From an uncultured Senegalimassilia sp. (lineage in GTDB: Bacteria > Actinomycetota > Coriobacteriia > Coriobacteriales > Eggerthellaceae), in assembly GCF_934636665.1 (NCBI RefSeq), contig NZ_CAKUAT010000011.1, positions 30,991 to 94,990 on the forward strand: a stretch of 64,000 bases of DNA. The letters run 5' to 3'. A program made the translations under genes and the position numbers. Positions 32,633 through 44,000 of the stretch are shown one piece after another (position 1 is the first letter of the stretch; each line of letters starts with the position of its first letter). The notes below the pieces were generated by a model. It was not told the origin of the DNA and did no database searches. It saw only the letters and a program-made list of their open reading frames with translations.

Positions 32633-34342
32633 TTAAGCCAACAGTTTGCGACCTGCCTCCTCAAGCTCGTCGAGCAGCGCGTCGGCGGCTTCGCGGCTGG
32701 CGTCCTTCGCGAACACGTACAGCTTGATCTTCGGCTCGGTGCCGCTCGGGCGCACGATGACCTTGTTGCCGCCTTCAACGTCGAACTCCACCACGTTGGC
32801 GGAAGGCAGGCCGTTCACGCCGCCCTGGTAGTCGACCACGGCCTCGACCTTGCGGCCGGCCAGCTCTGCCGGCGCGTTGGTGCGCAGGCCCGCCATAAGG
32901 TCGGCCATCTTCGCCGCGCCATCGGCGCCGGGGTAGGACAGCGACACGGTGCGGTTGAGCCACCAGCCGTGCTTGGCATACAGGTCGCGCATGGCCTGTG
33001 CCAGGTTCTTGCCCGCCAACTTGTACTCCTGCGCCATCTGGCAGATGAGCAGGCTGGCGTTCACGGCGTCCTTATCGCGCACGTGGTCGCCGGACAGGTA
33101 GCCGTAGCTCTCCTCGAAGCCGAAGATGAAGCGGTCGGCTTCGCCCGCGTCGGCCAGCTCGGTGATGATGTCGCCGATGTACTTGAAGCCCGTCAGGCAA
33201 CGGCGCAGCTCGAAGCCGTATTCCGCAGCCAGCGCATCGACCATGGCCGACGACACGATGGTGGTCACGGCCACCTTGCGCGTCAGGTCCTCGCCGCGAT
33301 CGGCGCGCATGCGGCACACGTAATCCAGCAGCAGCACGCCCATCTCGTTGCCGGTCAGCAGCGTGTAGTCGTCACCATCCTTGCAGGCGACGCCCACGCG
33401 GTCAGCATCGGGGTCGGTGGCCAGCAGCAGGTCGGGATGCACCTGCTCGCACAGGTCGATGCCCTTCTGCATGGCCTCGCGGATCTCGGGGTTCGGGTAC
33501 GGGCACGTGGGGAAGTTGCCGTCGGGCTGCTCCTGCTCGGGCACCACGGTGACGTCGGAGACGCCGGCGCGCGCGAGCACCGTGGTAACGGGGACCAAGC
33601 CCGTGCCGTTAAGCGGCGTGTACACCAGCTTCAGCGGGGCGGCGGCGATCTGCTCGTCGGACAGGTTGTTCACCGACTGCGCCAGCACCGCGTCGTAGTA
33701 GCGCTCGAGCACGGCGTCTTCGATCCACTTGACCTTGCCCGATGCCACGGCCTCATCGAAATCCATGGACTTCACGCCGGTGAACGCGTCGGTTCCGGCG
33801 ATGGCCGCGGAGATGGCGGCGGCAGCCTGGCTGGTGATCTGGCAGCCGTCGGGGCCGTAGGCCTTGTAGCCGTTGTACGGCGCAGGGTTGTGGCTGGCCG
33901 TCATGCAGATACCGCCCGAGCAGCCCAGGTCGCGCACGGCCCACGAAAGCGTGGGGACCGGGGAGATGCGCGGGTACACGTATGCCGTCACGCCGTTGGC
34001 GGCCATGATGGCGGCGGTGGTGCGCACGAACAGCTCGCCGTTGTTGCGGCTGTCGCGGGCGATGGCGACGGAGGGGTTGTCGAAGTTCGCGTTCAGGTAA
34101 TCGGCGAAGCCCTGCGTGGCGCGACCCACCGTGTAGATGTTCATGCGGTTCGTGCCGGCGCCCAGCACGCCGCGCAGGCCCGCGGTGCCGAACGACAGGT
34201 TCTGGAAGAAGGCGTCGGTCATCGCGGCGTCGTCGCCGGCGTCGGCCTTCGCCTGCATGTCGGCCAGCTCGGCCGCCAGATCGGCATCCTGCACGTTCTC
34301 AATCCAATGCGCAAGCTCGGCGCGCACATCGATATCGCTCAT
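32633..34342 (-). CDS. Phosphoglucomutase/phosphomannomutase (alpha-D-phosphohexomutase family)
   Basis: 569-aa enzyme interconverting sugar 1- and 6-phosphates, linking glycolysis to cell-wall or glycogen precursors. All four family motifs are visible: the phosphoserine loop TASHNPAPYNGYKAYG, the metal loop DPDADRVG, the sugar-specificity loop GFEESYGYL, and the phosphate-binding RPSGTEPKIKLY near the C-terminus. GFEESYGYL and the 569-aa length fit the PgcA-type phosphoglucomutase subgroup. The ATG at 34342 is preceded by GAAGGAAAC; the frame stays open upstream but with no conserved residues. It is monocistronic. Confidence 0.93.
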   Translation of the reverse strand: MSDIDVRAELAHWIENVQDADLAAELADMQAKADAGDDAAMTDAFFQNLSFGTAGLRGVLGAGTNRMNIYTVGRATQGFADYLNANFDNPSVAIARDSRNNGELFVRTTAAIMAANGVTAYVYPRISPVPTLSWAVRDLGCSGGICMTASHNPAPYNGYKAYGPDGCQITSQAAAAISAAIAGTDAFTGVKSMDFDEAVASGKVKWIEDAVLERYYDAVLAQSVNNLSDEQIAAAPLKLVYTPLNGTGLVPVTTVLARAGVSDVTVVPEQEQPDGNFPTCPYPNPEIREAMQKGIDLCEQVHPDLLLATDPDADRVGVACKDGDDYTLLTGNEMGVLLLDYVCRMRADRGEDLTRKVAVTTIVSSAMVDALAAEYGFELRRCLTGFKYIGDIITELADAGEADRFIFGFEESYGYLSGDHVRDKDAVNASLLICQMAQEYKLAGKNLAQAMRDLYAKHGWWLNRTVSLSYPGADGAAKMADLMAGLRTNAPAELAGRKVEAVVDYQGGVNGLPSANVVEFDVEGGNKVIVRPSGTEPKIKLYVFAKDASREAADALLDELEEAGRKLLA

Positions 34343-34575
34343 AAGGTTTCCTTCGCTTCTAGCGGTTTCTCCCCGGTTGCGCGGGCGCAATCGGGCGCGT
34401 CGCGGACATCCGCCCCGCGCGGAGGGCATGCGTCCCGCGCGGCCGGCCCCAGTCCGATGCGGCACGGGCACGCAGCCGCCCTTCAACCAGGCTTTCCTGC
34501 ATATGCCGCCCATTGTAAACGACAGGCAGGCAAAGCGGGCGAACCCGACAGCATCAGCGCAGTTGCACGCCGAAC

Positions 34576-34629
34576 GTGAACGCACCTCCGTCCCCTGTTC
34601 ACGATGAACGGGGGACGGAGGTGCGTTCA
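34576..34629. repeat. REP-like element, family 1, compact copy
   Basis: GTGAACGCACCTCCGTCCCCTGTTCAC, three bases, then GAACGGGGGACGGAGGTGCGTTCA. The same arms as the 80-bp elements are in head-to-tail inverted order with the centre lost. It lies in the 34343-34818 gap between divergent genes; otherwise I see only GC-rich spacer there. Confidence 0.82.
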
Positions 34630-34818
34630 GACGGGCGGCGGCACTGCTACCCCGCCGGCCGGGTGGGCGGGTTTGTCTCCCCTCCCATCCACTGCTTTCG
34701 CGTCACCCCCCTTACCTGATTGTTTTCGTTGACCTTTTTCTTTAAACAAGAGTTGAATCGCCGTCCTTCCCCGTGTGATCCATGGCATACTAGTACAGTT
34801 TCGAATTTTGGGGGTGAC

Positions 34819-36462
<1,644 letters not shown>

Positions 36463-36467
36463 CTATC

Positions 36468-37421
36468 ATGATCGTCGAGCAATCGCGCGCCATCATCGAC
36501 GAGGTGGGCAAGGCCCTCGTCGGGAAAAGGGACGTCATCGAGAAGGCCCTCATGGCCATCTATGCCGGCGGCCATATCCTGCTCGAGGACGTCCCCGGCA
36601 CCGGCAAGACCACGCTGGCGCTGGCGCTGTCGAAGGCGCTTGACCTGGAGTACAAGCGCGTGCAGTTCACACCCGACACCATGCCCTCCGACATCACGGG
36701 CTTCTCCATGTACGACCGAGACGCCCACGAGTTCCGCTTCACCTGGGGCGCCGTGAACTGCAACCTCTTGCTGGGCGACGAGATCAACCGCACCAGCGCG
36801 AAAACCCAATCCGCCCTGCTCGAGGTCATGGAGGAGCTGTCGGTCACCGTGGACGGCGTCACGCACAAGTTGCCGCGCCCGTTCGTGTGCATCGCCACGG
36901 AGAACCCCGTGGGCTCGACCGGCACGCAGCCGCTTCCCGACAGCCAGCTGGACCGCTTCATGGTCCGCCTGTCCATCGGATACCCGTCTGCCGACGACCA
37001 GATGGAGATTTTGAAGGCCAAGCGCTACGCGAATCCGTTGGATTCCGTGCAGGCCAAGATCGACCGAGACGACCTGCTGGAGGTGCAGAACTTCCTGGGC
37101 AACATCAACGTCGCCGACAGCGTGCTCGCCTACATCGTGGCGCTGTGCGAGCGCACGCGCGAGTTGGAGCTGGTGGAGCTGGGCATCAGCCCCCGCGGCA
37201 TCATCGCGCTCACCCGCATGTCCCGCGCCTGCGCCCTCATCCGCGAGCGCGACTTCGTCACGCCCGAGGACGTGCGCGAGGTGTTCAAGGCCACCTGCGC
37301 GCACCGCCTGGTGCTCAAGCCTCAGGCGCGCATCGAGTCCATCGACGCCGACACCGTGCTCGACCAGGTCATGAACGAGGTCGCCGCGCCCTCCATGGGC
37401 CGGGCGCGCGGCCGCGCCTAG
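36468..37421 (+). CDS. MoxR-family AAA+ ATPase
   Basis: 317-aa chaperone-like AAA+ ATPase. Walker A is EDVPGTGKTT, Walker B NLLLGDEINR, then sensor 1 IATENPVGSTGTQPLPDSQLDRF and the C-terminal lid with ISPRGIIALTRMSRA. MoxR ATPases assemble or mature partner protein complexes, commonly with DUF58 and transglutaminase-type membrane partners, and here both follow directly. AGGAGG lies within the end of the preceding kinase gene, so the two are translationally coupled. Confidence 0.93.
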   Translation: MIVEQSRAIIDEVGKALVGKRDVIEKALMAIYAGGHILLEDVPGTGKTTLALALSKALDLEYKRVQFTPDTMPSDITGFSMYDRDAHEFRFTWGAVNCNLLLGDEINRTSAKTQSALLEVMEELSVTVDGVTHKLPRPFVCIATENPVGSTGTQPLPDSQLDRFMVRLSIGYPSADDQMEILKAKRYANPLDSVQAKIDRDDLLEVQNFLGNINVADSVLAYIVALCERTRELELVELGISPRGIIALTRMSRACALIRERDFVTPEDVREVFKATCAHRLVLKPQARIESIDADTVLDQVMNEVAAPSMGRARGRA

Positions 37422-37468
37422 CGAAGCGCCGACGGCGAACCGAACCGGGCGAAAGGCGAACAGGGCAG

Positions 37469-38641
37469 ATGAAGCGCAATCGAATCATATACGCTATAGC
37501 GTGCGCGCTTGCCGTGCTGGCGTTCCTCGCCGTCAACAGCGCGGCGGCGTTGGCGCTTGCCGTCTGCGCCATAGCAGCGCCGGCGGCAAGCTGCCTTTTC
37601 GGCGTGCTCGCAGCCGCCCGCACGCGCATCGCCTTCGACCTGCCCGCGGCCGCCGTGTGCGGTCAGAAGCTCGCCATGCAGGTCACCGTCACGCGCCCCA
37701 GGCCGCTGCGCAGCCACATGGACCTGGTCCTCGACGTGAAAAACCTCCTGACGGGCAGCCAGGAGCGCATGACGGTGCTGCTCGCGCCCGATATGGCGCG
37801 CACCGAGACGTTCTCTATCCCGCTCGACACCGCCTGCTGCGGGCATTACGTGCTCGATCTGGCATCCGCCGGCACCGTCGATGCGCTCGGGCTGTTCGGC
37901 ATCCCCTTCCCCAACGTCTCGTTCAGCGGGTCCGCCACCGTCTATCCGCCGATGATCGACATCGACGTCCTTCCCGCGCGCGGGCGCATGGCCAGCGAAT
38001 CAGGCGCCTCTTACGACCACGATCGCCGCGGCCAGGACCGCTCCGAGGTGTTCGAGATGCGCGATTTCCACGACGGCGACTCGTTCAAGCAGGTGCACTG
38101 GAAGCTGTCGGCGCGCTTCGGAAACCTGACGGTGCGCGAGGCGTCGCTGCCGACCGACTACGATATCGCGCTTCTGCGCGATGCCCACGCGGGATCGGGC
38201 GAAGACGACGAACGGGAGGATGCGGTGAACGCCGTCATGACCATGTTGTCCGCGCTGAGCCTCGCCCTGCTGCGCCAAGGCCTTGCCCACACGGTCATCT
38301 GCAAGGACGCCGAGGGTGCGCACGTGCAACGCATCGACTCGCTGGCCGGGTTCGAGGACATGATGGATACGGTGCTGAGCATGCCGCTGGAAGCCAGTCC
38401 GCCGCACGACATAGACGCCTTCAACCAGGTGCGCATCGCATACGGCATCACGAAGACGATGCTGGTCACCGACGCCTTGCGCAAAGACGCGCTCGACGAG
38501 CTTGCCGGCATGACCGATCTTTCCGTCATCCATATCGGCGAAGCCGCGCAGGCCGGCGCCGACGATGGCGGGCGCTATCTGCTCACGCACATCCCCGCGG
38601 AAGCCGTGTGCGGCGGGCGCATCAAGACCTTGGAGCTGTGA
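37469..38641 (+). CDS. DUF58-domain membrane protein
   Basis: 390-aa protein with two N-terminal hydrophobic helices (residues about 5-45), a beta-rich stretch, then the DUF58 core DRSEVFEMRDFHDGDSFKQVHWKLSAR and a C-terminal von-Willebrand-like half. DUF58 proteins partner with MoxR ATPases. The ATG is 47 bases after moxR, with AGGCGAACAGGGCAG upstream. The stop and the next start are separated by a single base. Confidence 0.9.
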   Translation: MKRNRIIYAIACALAVLAFLAVNSAAALALAVCAIAAPAASCLFGVLAAARTRIAFDLPAAAVCGQKLAMQVTVTRPRPLRSHMDLVLDVKNLLTGSQERMTVLLAPDMARTETFSIPLDTACCGHYVLDLASAGTVDALGLFGIPFPNVSFSGSATVYPPMIDIDVLPARGRMASESGASYDHDRRGQDRSEVFEMRDFHDGDSFKQVHWKLSARFGNLTVREASLPTDYDIALLRDAHAGSGEDDEREDAVNAVMTMLSALSLALLRQGLAHTVICKDAEGAHVQRIDSLAGFEDMMDTVLSMPLEASPPHDIDAFNQVRIAYGITKTMLVTDALRKDALDELAGMTDLSVIHIGEAAQAGADDGGRYLLTHIPAEAVCGGRIKTLEL

Positions 38642-38642
38642 C

Positions 38643-41006
38643 ATGGCGAAGGCGAACGGACATATATATAAGGAAAGGGCCCTCGTCGTTTCGGCGCAGG
38701 TGCCCGGGCGTCGTCGCACCCAGGCCGGGGCGGCGCGGGCAGTCGCGTTCGCGGTCGCGCCCGCCCTTCTGGCGGCTTCGGCGGCGTTTTCGGTAGCCGC
38801 ATGCCTGAGCGTGCCCGCCTTGGCCTGCGTGCTCGCCGCCGGCGCCGTCGTCGCGGGAGCGCTCGGCGCGCTGGCCTCCGCCGAGCTGCACAAGGCCAAG
38901 GCCGCCATGGCAGCGGCCGCCCTCGCCTGCGCCGCGCTGGCAGTCGCCCTGGCCCTGCCCGATGCGCGATCGGGGCTGTTCTGCCTGTTCAACGGCATCG
39001 TTTCCCATTTCAACCACGTGTTCGGCACCTGGGCGGGGCTCATCCCAGGCCAGGGCGCCGTCTGCGGATCGCCGGCGTTCGGCATATGCCTCGGCGCCGT
39101 CATCGGCGTGGTTTCGTGGGCAGTCACTCGCCTACGCGCCACGTCCATATCGCTCCTGATCGTGGTCGCCTTGTGCGCCGCCACCACGTTGCTCGGGCTC
39201 GGCAACGCCCCCGTGGGCTGTGGCCTGGCCGTTGCCGGGTGGCTGACGCATTGCCGCGCTGAACAGCTGAGGCATTCCGCGCGCAGCCTGGCATCGCTTG
39301 CCACCGGAGGCGCGCTCGCGGCTTGCACCGTCGCCGTCGTCTTCGCGCTGTGCTGCGAGCTGTACGTCCCGGCGCCCGCCGTCGACGCGCTGCGCGAAGA
39401 CGCTGCACAGGCCGCCGACCAGGCGCGATACGGCTCCGACTCGCTTCCCCGGGGCAACCTGCGGCAGGCATCGGCCATGAATGCGTCGCAGGACGAGACG
39501 CTCGAGCTTTCCTTCGACGGCAGCGTCTCCGACGATGTGCTGCTGCGCGGCTTCCAAGGCGCCACGTTCCAGGGCGCCGCGTGGCTTCCCCTTGATCATG
39601 GCGCGTTCGAGGGGCAATGGTCCGGCATGCGAAGCTGGCTAGGCGCCCACGGCCTTGCGCCCGCCTACCAGCGCGCGGACTTCGACGATGAGGCGGCGGC
39701 CGCCGGACAGGGCGAGGAGCCCACCGCTTCCGTGCAGGTGAGCAACGTCGGCGCCGATGCGCGCTTCGTGTACACCCCCTACACGCTGCGCAACCTCGAC
39801 GGCGCCCGCGGCGCGCACGACCTTGACGCCGGCCTGCACAGCGGCTTTTTCGGCGCGCGCTCGTACTGCTTCACCATGGACGACGTTCCCGCCGCCGACG
39901 TGCTTGCCGACACCGCCTGGCTTTCCGGAAGACAGGAAGGCTACGCAGGCGCCGAGGGCGTGTACGCCGCGTTCGCGGAAAGCAGCTACCTGCAGGTAAG
40001 CGAATCCGAGCAGCGCGACATCGAGCGGCTGCTGTTCGGACAGGATAGCTGGGATGCCGACGGCGCCTCCGACTACGCCGTCATCAGCCGCGTGCGCACC
40101 ATGCTCGACGCCACGGCAAGCTACACCGCCTCCCCCGCAACCGTGCCCGCAGGCATCGGGGAAGAGGGCGAGCCCACGTTCACCAGCTGGCTTTTGGAGC
40201 AGCAGCGCGAAGGCGGGCCGGCGTATTTCGCCACCGTCGCCACGCTGGCGTTCCGCTCGCAAGGTATCCCCGCGCGCTACGTCGAGGGCTATCGCGTGGA
40301 CGCGGACAAGGTCTCAGCGGCTACGGAAAGCGCTCAACCTGTCACGCTGACGGCGGCCGACGCGCACGCCTGGTGCGAGGTGTACCTGAACGGCCTGGGC
40401 TGGACCCCCATCGAGGTCACGCCCGGCTTCTACACGCAGACGCTGCAGGCAGACAGCGTGATGGACGTGAGCGAGGCCGTCAGCTCGGGCAACGGCAGCG
40501 TCATGGACCCCGGCTCGGTCGCAGGCGAAGTGAGCGGCGATGCCGACCAGGGGGCCCAGAAAAGCCGCACGCTTTCGGCACGCCACGTCATCCACATTGC
40601 GGGTATCGCGCTCGGCGCCGTCATCGCCGCTACCGCGGCGGCCTTCGCGCAGCGCGCCCTGCGGCGGCACCTGCGCGTCAGACTCTGCGGCGACGAACGC
40701 CAACAGATTTGCGTCCCGGCGCTCTACCAGCAGCTCGCGCGTCTCATGGCCGCCGGCGTCCCGACGTTCGACACCACCCGCCCGCTCGAATGCGCCGCCG
40801 CCGTGCCCGCGGCGTTTCCCGGCATCGATGAGCTGGACTACAAGCGCGCCATCCAGCTGCACCAGGCGTTCGCCTTCGGGGGGCGCCCGCTGAAACCCAA
40901 CGAGCTGCGCACAGTGCGCAGCTTCAACGACCGCCTTGCCGCGACCCTGCCGAAGCCCGGCACCGTCGCCGAGCGCGCCCGCCGCTTCTTCGCGGACGCC
41001 TTATAG
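38643..41006 (+). CDS. Transglutaminase-like membrane protein lacking the catalytic Cys
   Basis: 787-aa protein. Six or so N-terminal helices (about 30-245) are followed by an extracytoplasmic transglutaminase-like domain, one more helix (about 645-670) and a C-terminal cytoplasmic part. The domain has GIPARYVEGYRVD and DAHAWCEVYLNGLGW. In the usual GYC-x-x-FA motif the catalytic Cys aligns with Pro 526 (REGGPAYFATVA), by exact spacing to GIPAR. The His is present (H575, DAHAW), but the usual Asp is replaced by Glu in TPIEVTPGF. It is therefore probably inactive as an enzyme and may bind or position substrate. Such proteins normally follow MoxR and DUF58, as here. Confidence 0.87.
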   Translation: MAKANGHIYKERALVVSAQVPGRRRTQAGAARAVAFAVAPALLAASAAFSVAACLSVPALACVLAAGAVVAGALGALASAELHKAKAAMAAAALACAALAVALALPDARSGLFCLFNGIVSHFNHVFGTWAGLIPGQGAVCGSPAFGICLGAVIGVVSWAVTRLRATSISLLIVVALCAATTLLGLGNAPVGCGLAVAGWLTHCRAEQLRHSARSLASLATGGALAACTVAVVFALCCELYVPAPAVDALREDAAQAADQARYGSDSLPRGNLRQASAMNASQDETLELSFDGSVSDDVLLRGFQGATFQGAAWLPLDHGAFEGQWSGMRSWLGAHGLAPAYQRADFDDEAAAAGQGEEPTASVQVSNVGADARFVYTPYTLRNLDGARGAHDLDAGLHSGFFGARSYCFTMDDVPAADVLADTAWLSGRQEGYAGAEGVYAAFAESSYLQVSESEQRDIERLLFGQDSWDADGASDYAVISRVRTMLDATASYTASPATVPAGIGEEGEPTFTSWLLEQQREGGPAYFATVATLAFRSQGIPARYVEGYRVDADKVSAATESAQPVTLTAADAHAWCEVYLNGLGWTPIEVTPGFYTQTLQADSVMDVSEAVSSGNGSVMDPGSVAGEVSGDADQGAQKSRTLSARHVIHIAGIALGAVIAATAAAFAQRALRRHLRVRLCGDERQQICVPALYQQLARLMAAGVPTFDTTRPLECAAAVPAAFPGIDELDYKRAIQLHQAFAFGGRPLKPNELRTVRSFNDRLAATLPKPGTVAERARRFFADAL

Positions 41007-41019
41007 AAAGAAGGGATGT

Positions 41020-44000
41020 ATGGCAGACCGACGCACCCCGCATTCCAAGAAGAACCTTGCCACCGCCGCGGCGTCCATCGCCGTCGTCGCCGCGTTCGGC
41101 GCAGGCGCCGCCGCGCTTGCCCAGGGCGGCGCATCGTTCGACCCGAGCAGCTTCACCTCCGCATACTCCCCGGCGCCGACCGATGGCGCGAAGGGCTATC
41201 AGGCAAGCGAAACCAAAACCGACGCGCAGGCCAACCGCCAGCAAGACGATGCGGAAAAGCAGGACGAGCAGCACACGGCGCTCGACGCCTTCAGCGACCT
41301 GCCCCTCGAGGGAGGCACGGGAACCACCGCCTACAACGCCACGGGCGAGGGGTCGCAGACCGTCGCCGTCGCGAACGGCCAGGCCAGCGACACGGACGGG
41401 GGCGCCGTCATCGGCACCCCCACGGCGGCGGGGCCCGTCATCGGCCAGGGAACCGACAACGGCGACGGCGGCGCAACCGGGAACGGGAACGGGCAAGGCG
41501 GGCAGAGCGGGCAAACCGAGAGCCCCCAGCCCAGCCCGCAGCCCTCGCCGCAGCCCACGCCCGACGAACCCGCGAAGGACTCCTACGACTACCTGCCTCG
41601 CGACCCCGCCCCGATCAAAGAGGCGCCCAACGGCGGAACCGGCGGCGATTTCGCGCACATCTACAACGGCGGAAAAGATAGCTCGCTCATCAGCGACGAT
41701 GACATCACGATCAGCGGGGACGCGAGCAAGGTCTACGATGGCCAAAAGCTCGATGCTTGGACGCTGTTCTGCTCCATCGACGCATACTGGCTGGATTTCG
41801 AAACCTGGTCGTTCATCTACTTCGGATGCGCCAAGGACGACTTCGACGCCTACCCGTATTTCCGCATCAACTCATGGAAGAACCAGATCACGGGCGAAAA
41901 GAACCCCGCCATCTGCCCCGGCCCCGATTCCCCGCTCACCGTCAACGTGTCCTACCGCGTCTCAACCGACGAGCCATGGCGCAACCGGGACGTCACGCTG
42001 ACGCCCCAACGTTCCTGCGTCTTCGTGACGGGGCTTCCCGATGCATCCGGAAACAGGCCGGTGCTGTTCTCGCACACCGACGATGCCCGCAAGCTGTGCC
42101 TGCTGACCGCCACCACCCAGGAAGCGCTCATGGATTCCGCCGGGTACGTCGACGCCGAGGGGTATCTGGACGCCCTGCTGCTGGGATGGAAGGAGGGCGA
42201 TTCCGACATCCCGAGCATGTTCGAGCTCACGCCGGGGCGACACGTCATCATCCCCGGCGACATCGCCCCGCTCGACCCCGGGTTCCTGGTGCGCTTCCAA
42301 AGCTACTCGCTCGACGACGACGGCCGTGTGATCGATTCGCCAACCGGCCCCTATAGCGCAGCGCGCCTGCAAACGCTCATCGACGTCGACGGCTCGGTGG
42401 TGGAGACCTCCGGGGAAGGCGACGGCATAACCGAATCCCTTGAAGTTCCCGAAGGCGTCCAGGCCATCGACGGCAAGATGAACGACGACGGCACAAGGCA
42501 CGGCTTCGTCTGGAGCCTGACCGAGCTTTCCCTTCCCTCATCGATCATGTACGTGAACGTGGACGCGGGCATCCAGGTGCGCGGCGCCTACCGCGTGGCC
42601 GAGGACAACCCCGTTTACGCGGCAACCGCCGACGGGATCCTCACGTCCAAGGACGGAAGCGCCTACCTGGGCATCCCCACCGATGTCAGGGACCTGGACG
42701 TCCCCGCCGGCATCACGCGCGTTGAGGTGCCTAAGGCGAACCATCTCGACGCCGTTCACGTGCATGCGGCCAAGGACGGCAGCCTGCCCGATATCGAGAT
42801 CGGCAACCTTGACGGCTGCACGCTCATCATCGACGACGGCATCTTCGACGAGTTCCTTACCGAGAACGGGGACGCCATCGAGAACGCCTGGACTGTAGAG
42901 GTGGCGAAGGCCAGCGACCCCGAGAAGCACCTCACGCTTTCCGGGGGCGTGGTGTTCTCCGAGGACGAGATCGTGCGCGTGCTCGACCTGGGCAACGAGA
43001 CCGTGTTCACCCAGTTATCCCATATCGTGAAGACCGGCGCGCTTGCGGGCAACGGGTCGATCGAGACGCTCGTGCTCATGAACGCCTACTCCGGCGAGCC
43101 GCTCGTGCTCGAGGACGGATGCCTTGCCGATAGCAGCGTGTCCACCATCGTCTGCAACAGCGAGCAGGAGGCCGCCTACGTGAACAGCCGCCTTGCAGCC
43201 GCCGGGGCACCGGACGCCGAGGTGGTCGTGATGGACGTCTCGCAGGAAGGGTTCATCTACTTCACGGACGGCGACGGCTGGACGACGCTGCTCTACGACT
43301 CCTGGTGGGTCGAGAGCTTCGACGGCACGCTGACCAGCGAAAACGGCGGCAAGATCAAGGTCAACGAAATCTCCGACTACGCCTTCGCGGGCGACCTGGA
43401 CCTGAAGTGGGTCACGCTCGACGAGAGCGTGACGGAAATCGGCAAGAACGCCTTCCAGAACTGCTCGAACCTCCAGGGGCTGTTCATCGGAACGTCCGAC
43501 ACCATCGATGTGGGTGCGAACGCCCTCGCAGGCTGCAGGAACCTGGGTTTCGTGGCCTCTCGTGCCAAGAACGCCTCCTTCGCCACCGACGAGAACCCGG
43601 GCGGCACCGGCTGCACCTGGTACTGCCCTAGCGACGCTGAAAGCGGTTACGACAGCCGCTTCGTCAACATCGAGGGCGTGAACGACCTGGTGGCGCTGCC
43701 GCAAAAGGACGGATCGCTCATCCTGTACGGATACCTGGAAGACGACGAGGACGGCGCGCCGAGCCTTGCCCTTGGCGCGGGCACCAGCCTGCAGGGGACC
43801 GTCGTGCTTCCCTCTTCCGTGACCGAGATCTTCGGCGGCGCCGTCGTCGGCGGGCAAACCCTGCCTGGCGCATTCGAGGGCACCGGCGGCGAATGGACCC
43901 TTGACTGGGAAAAGCTGACGAACCTGCAGTACATAGACCGCAACGCCTTCAAGAACTCCGGCCTCCAAGGAAGCGTGATGATCGACCAGCCTGACGCGTA

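Noticed and set aside
32969..34579. Plus-strand open frame of 536 codons opposite the phosphohexomutase
   Set aside because: It is a shadow of a gene with all catalytic motifs intact and has no domain.
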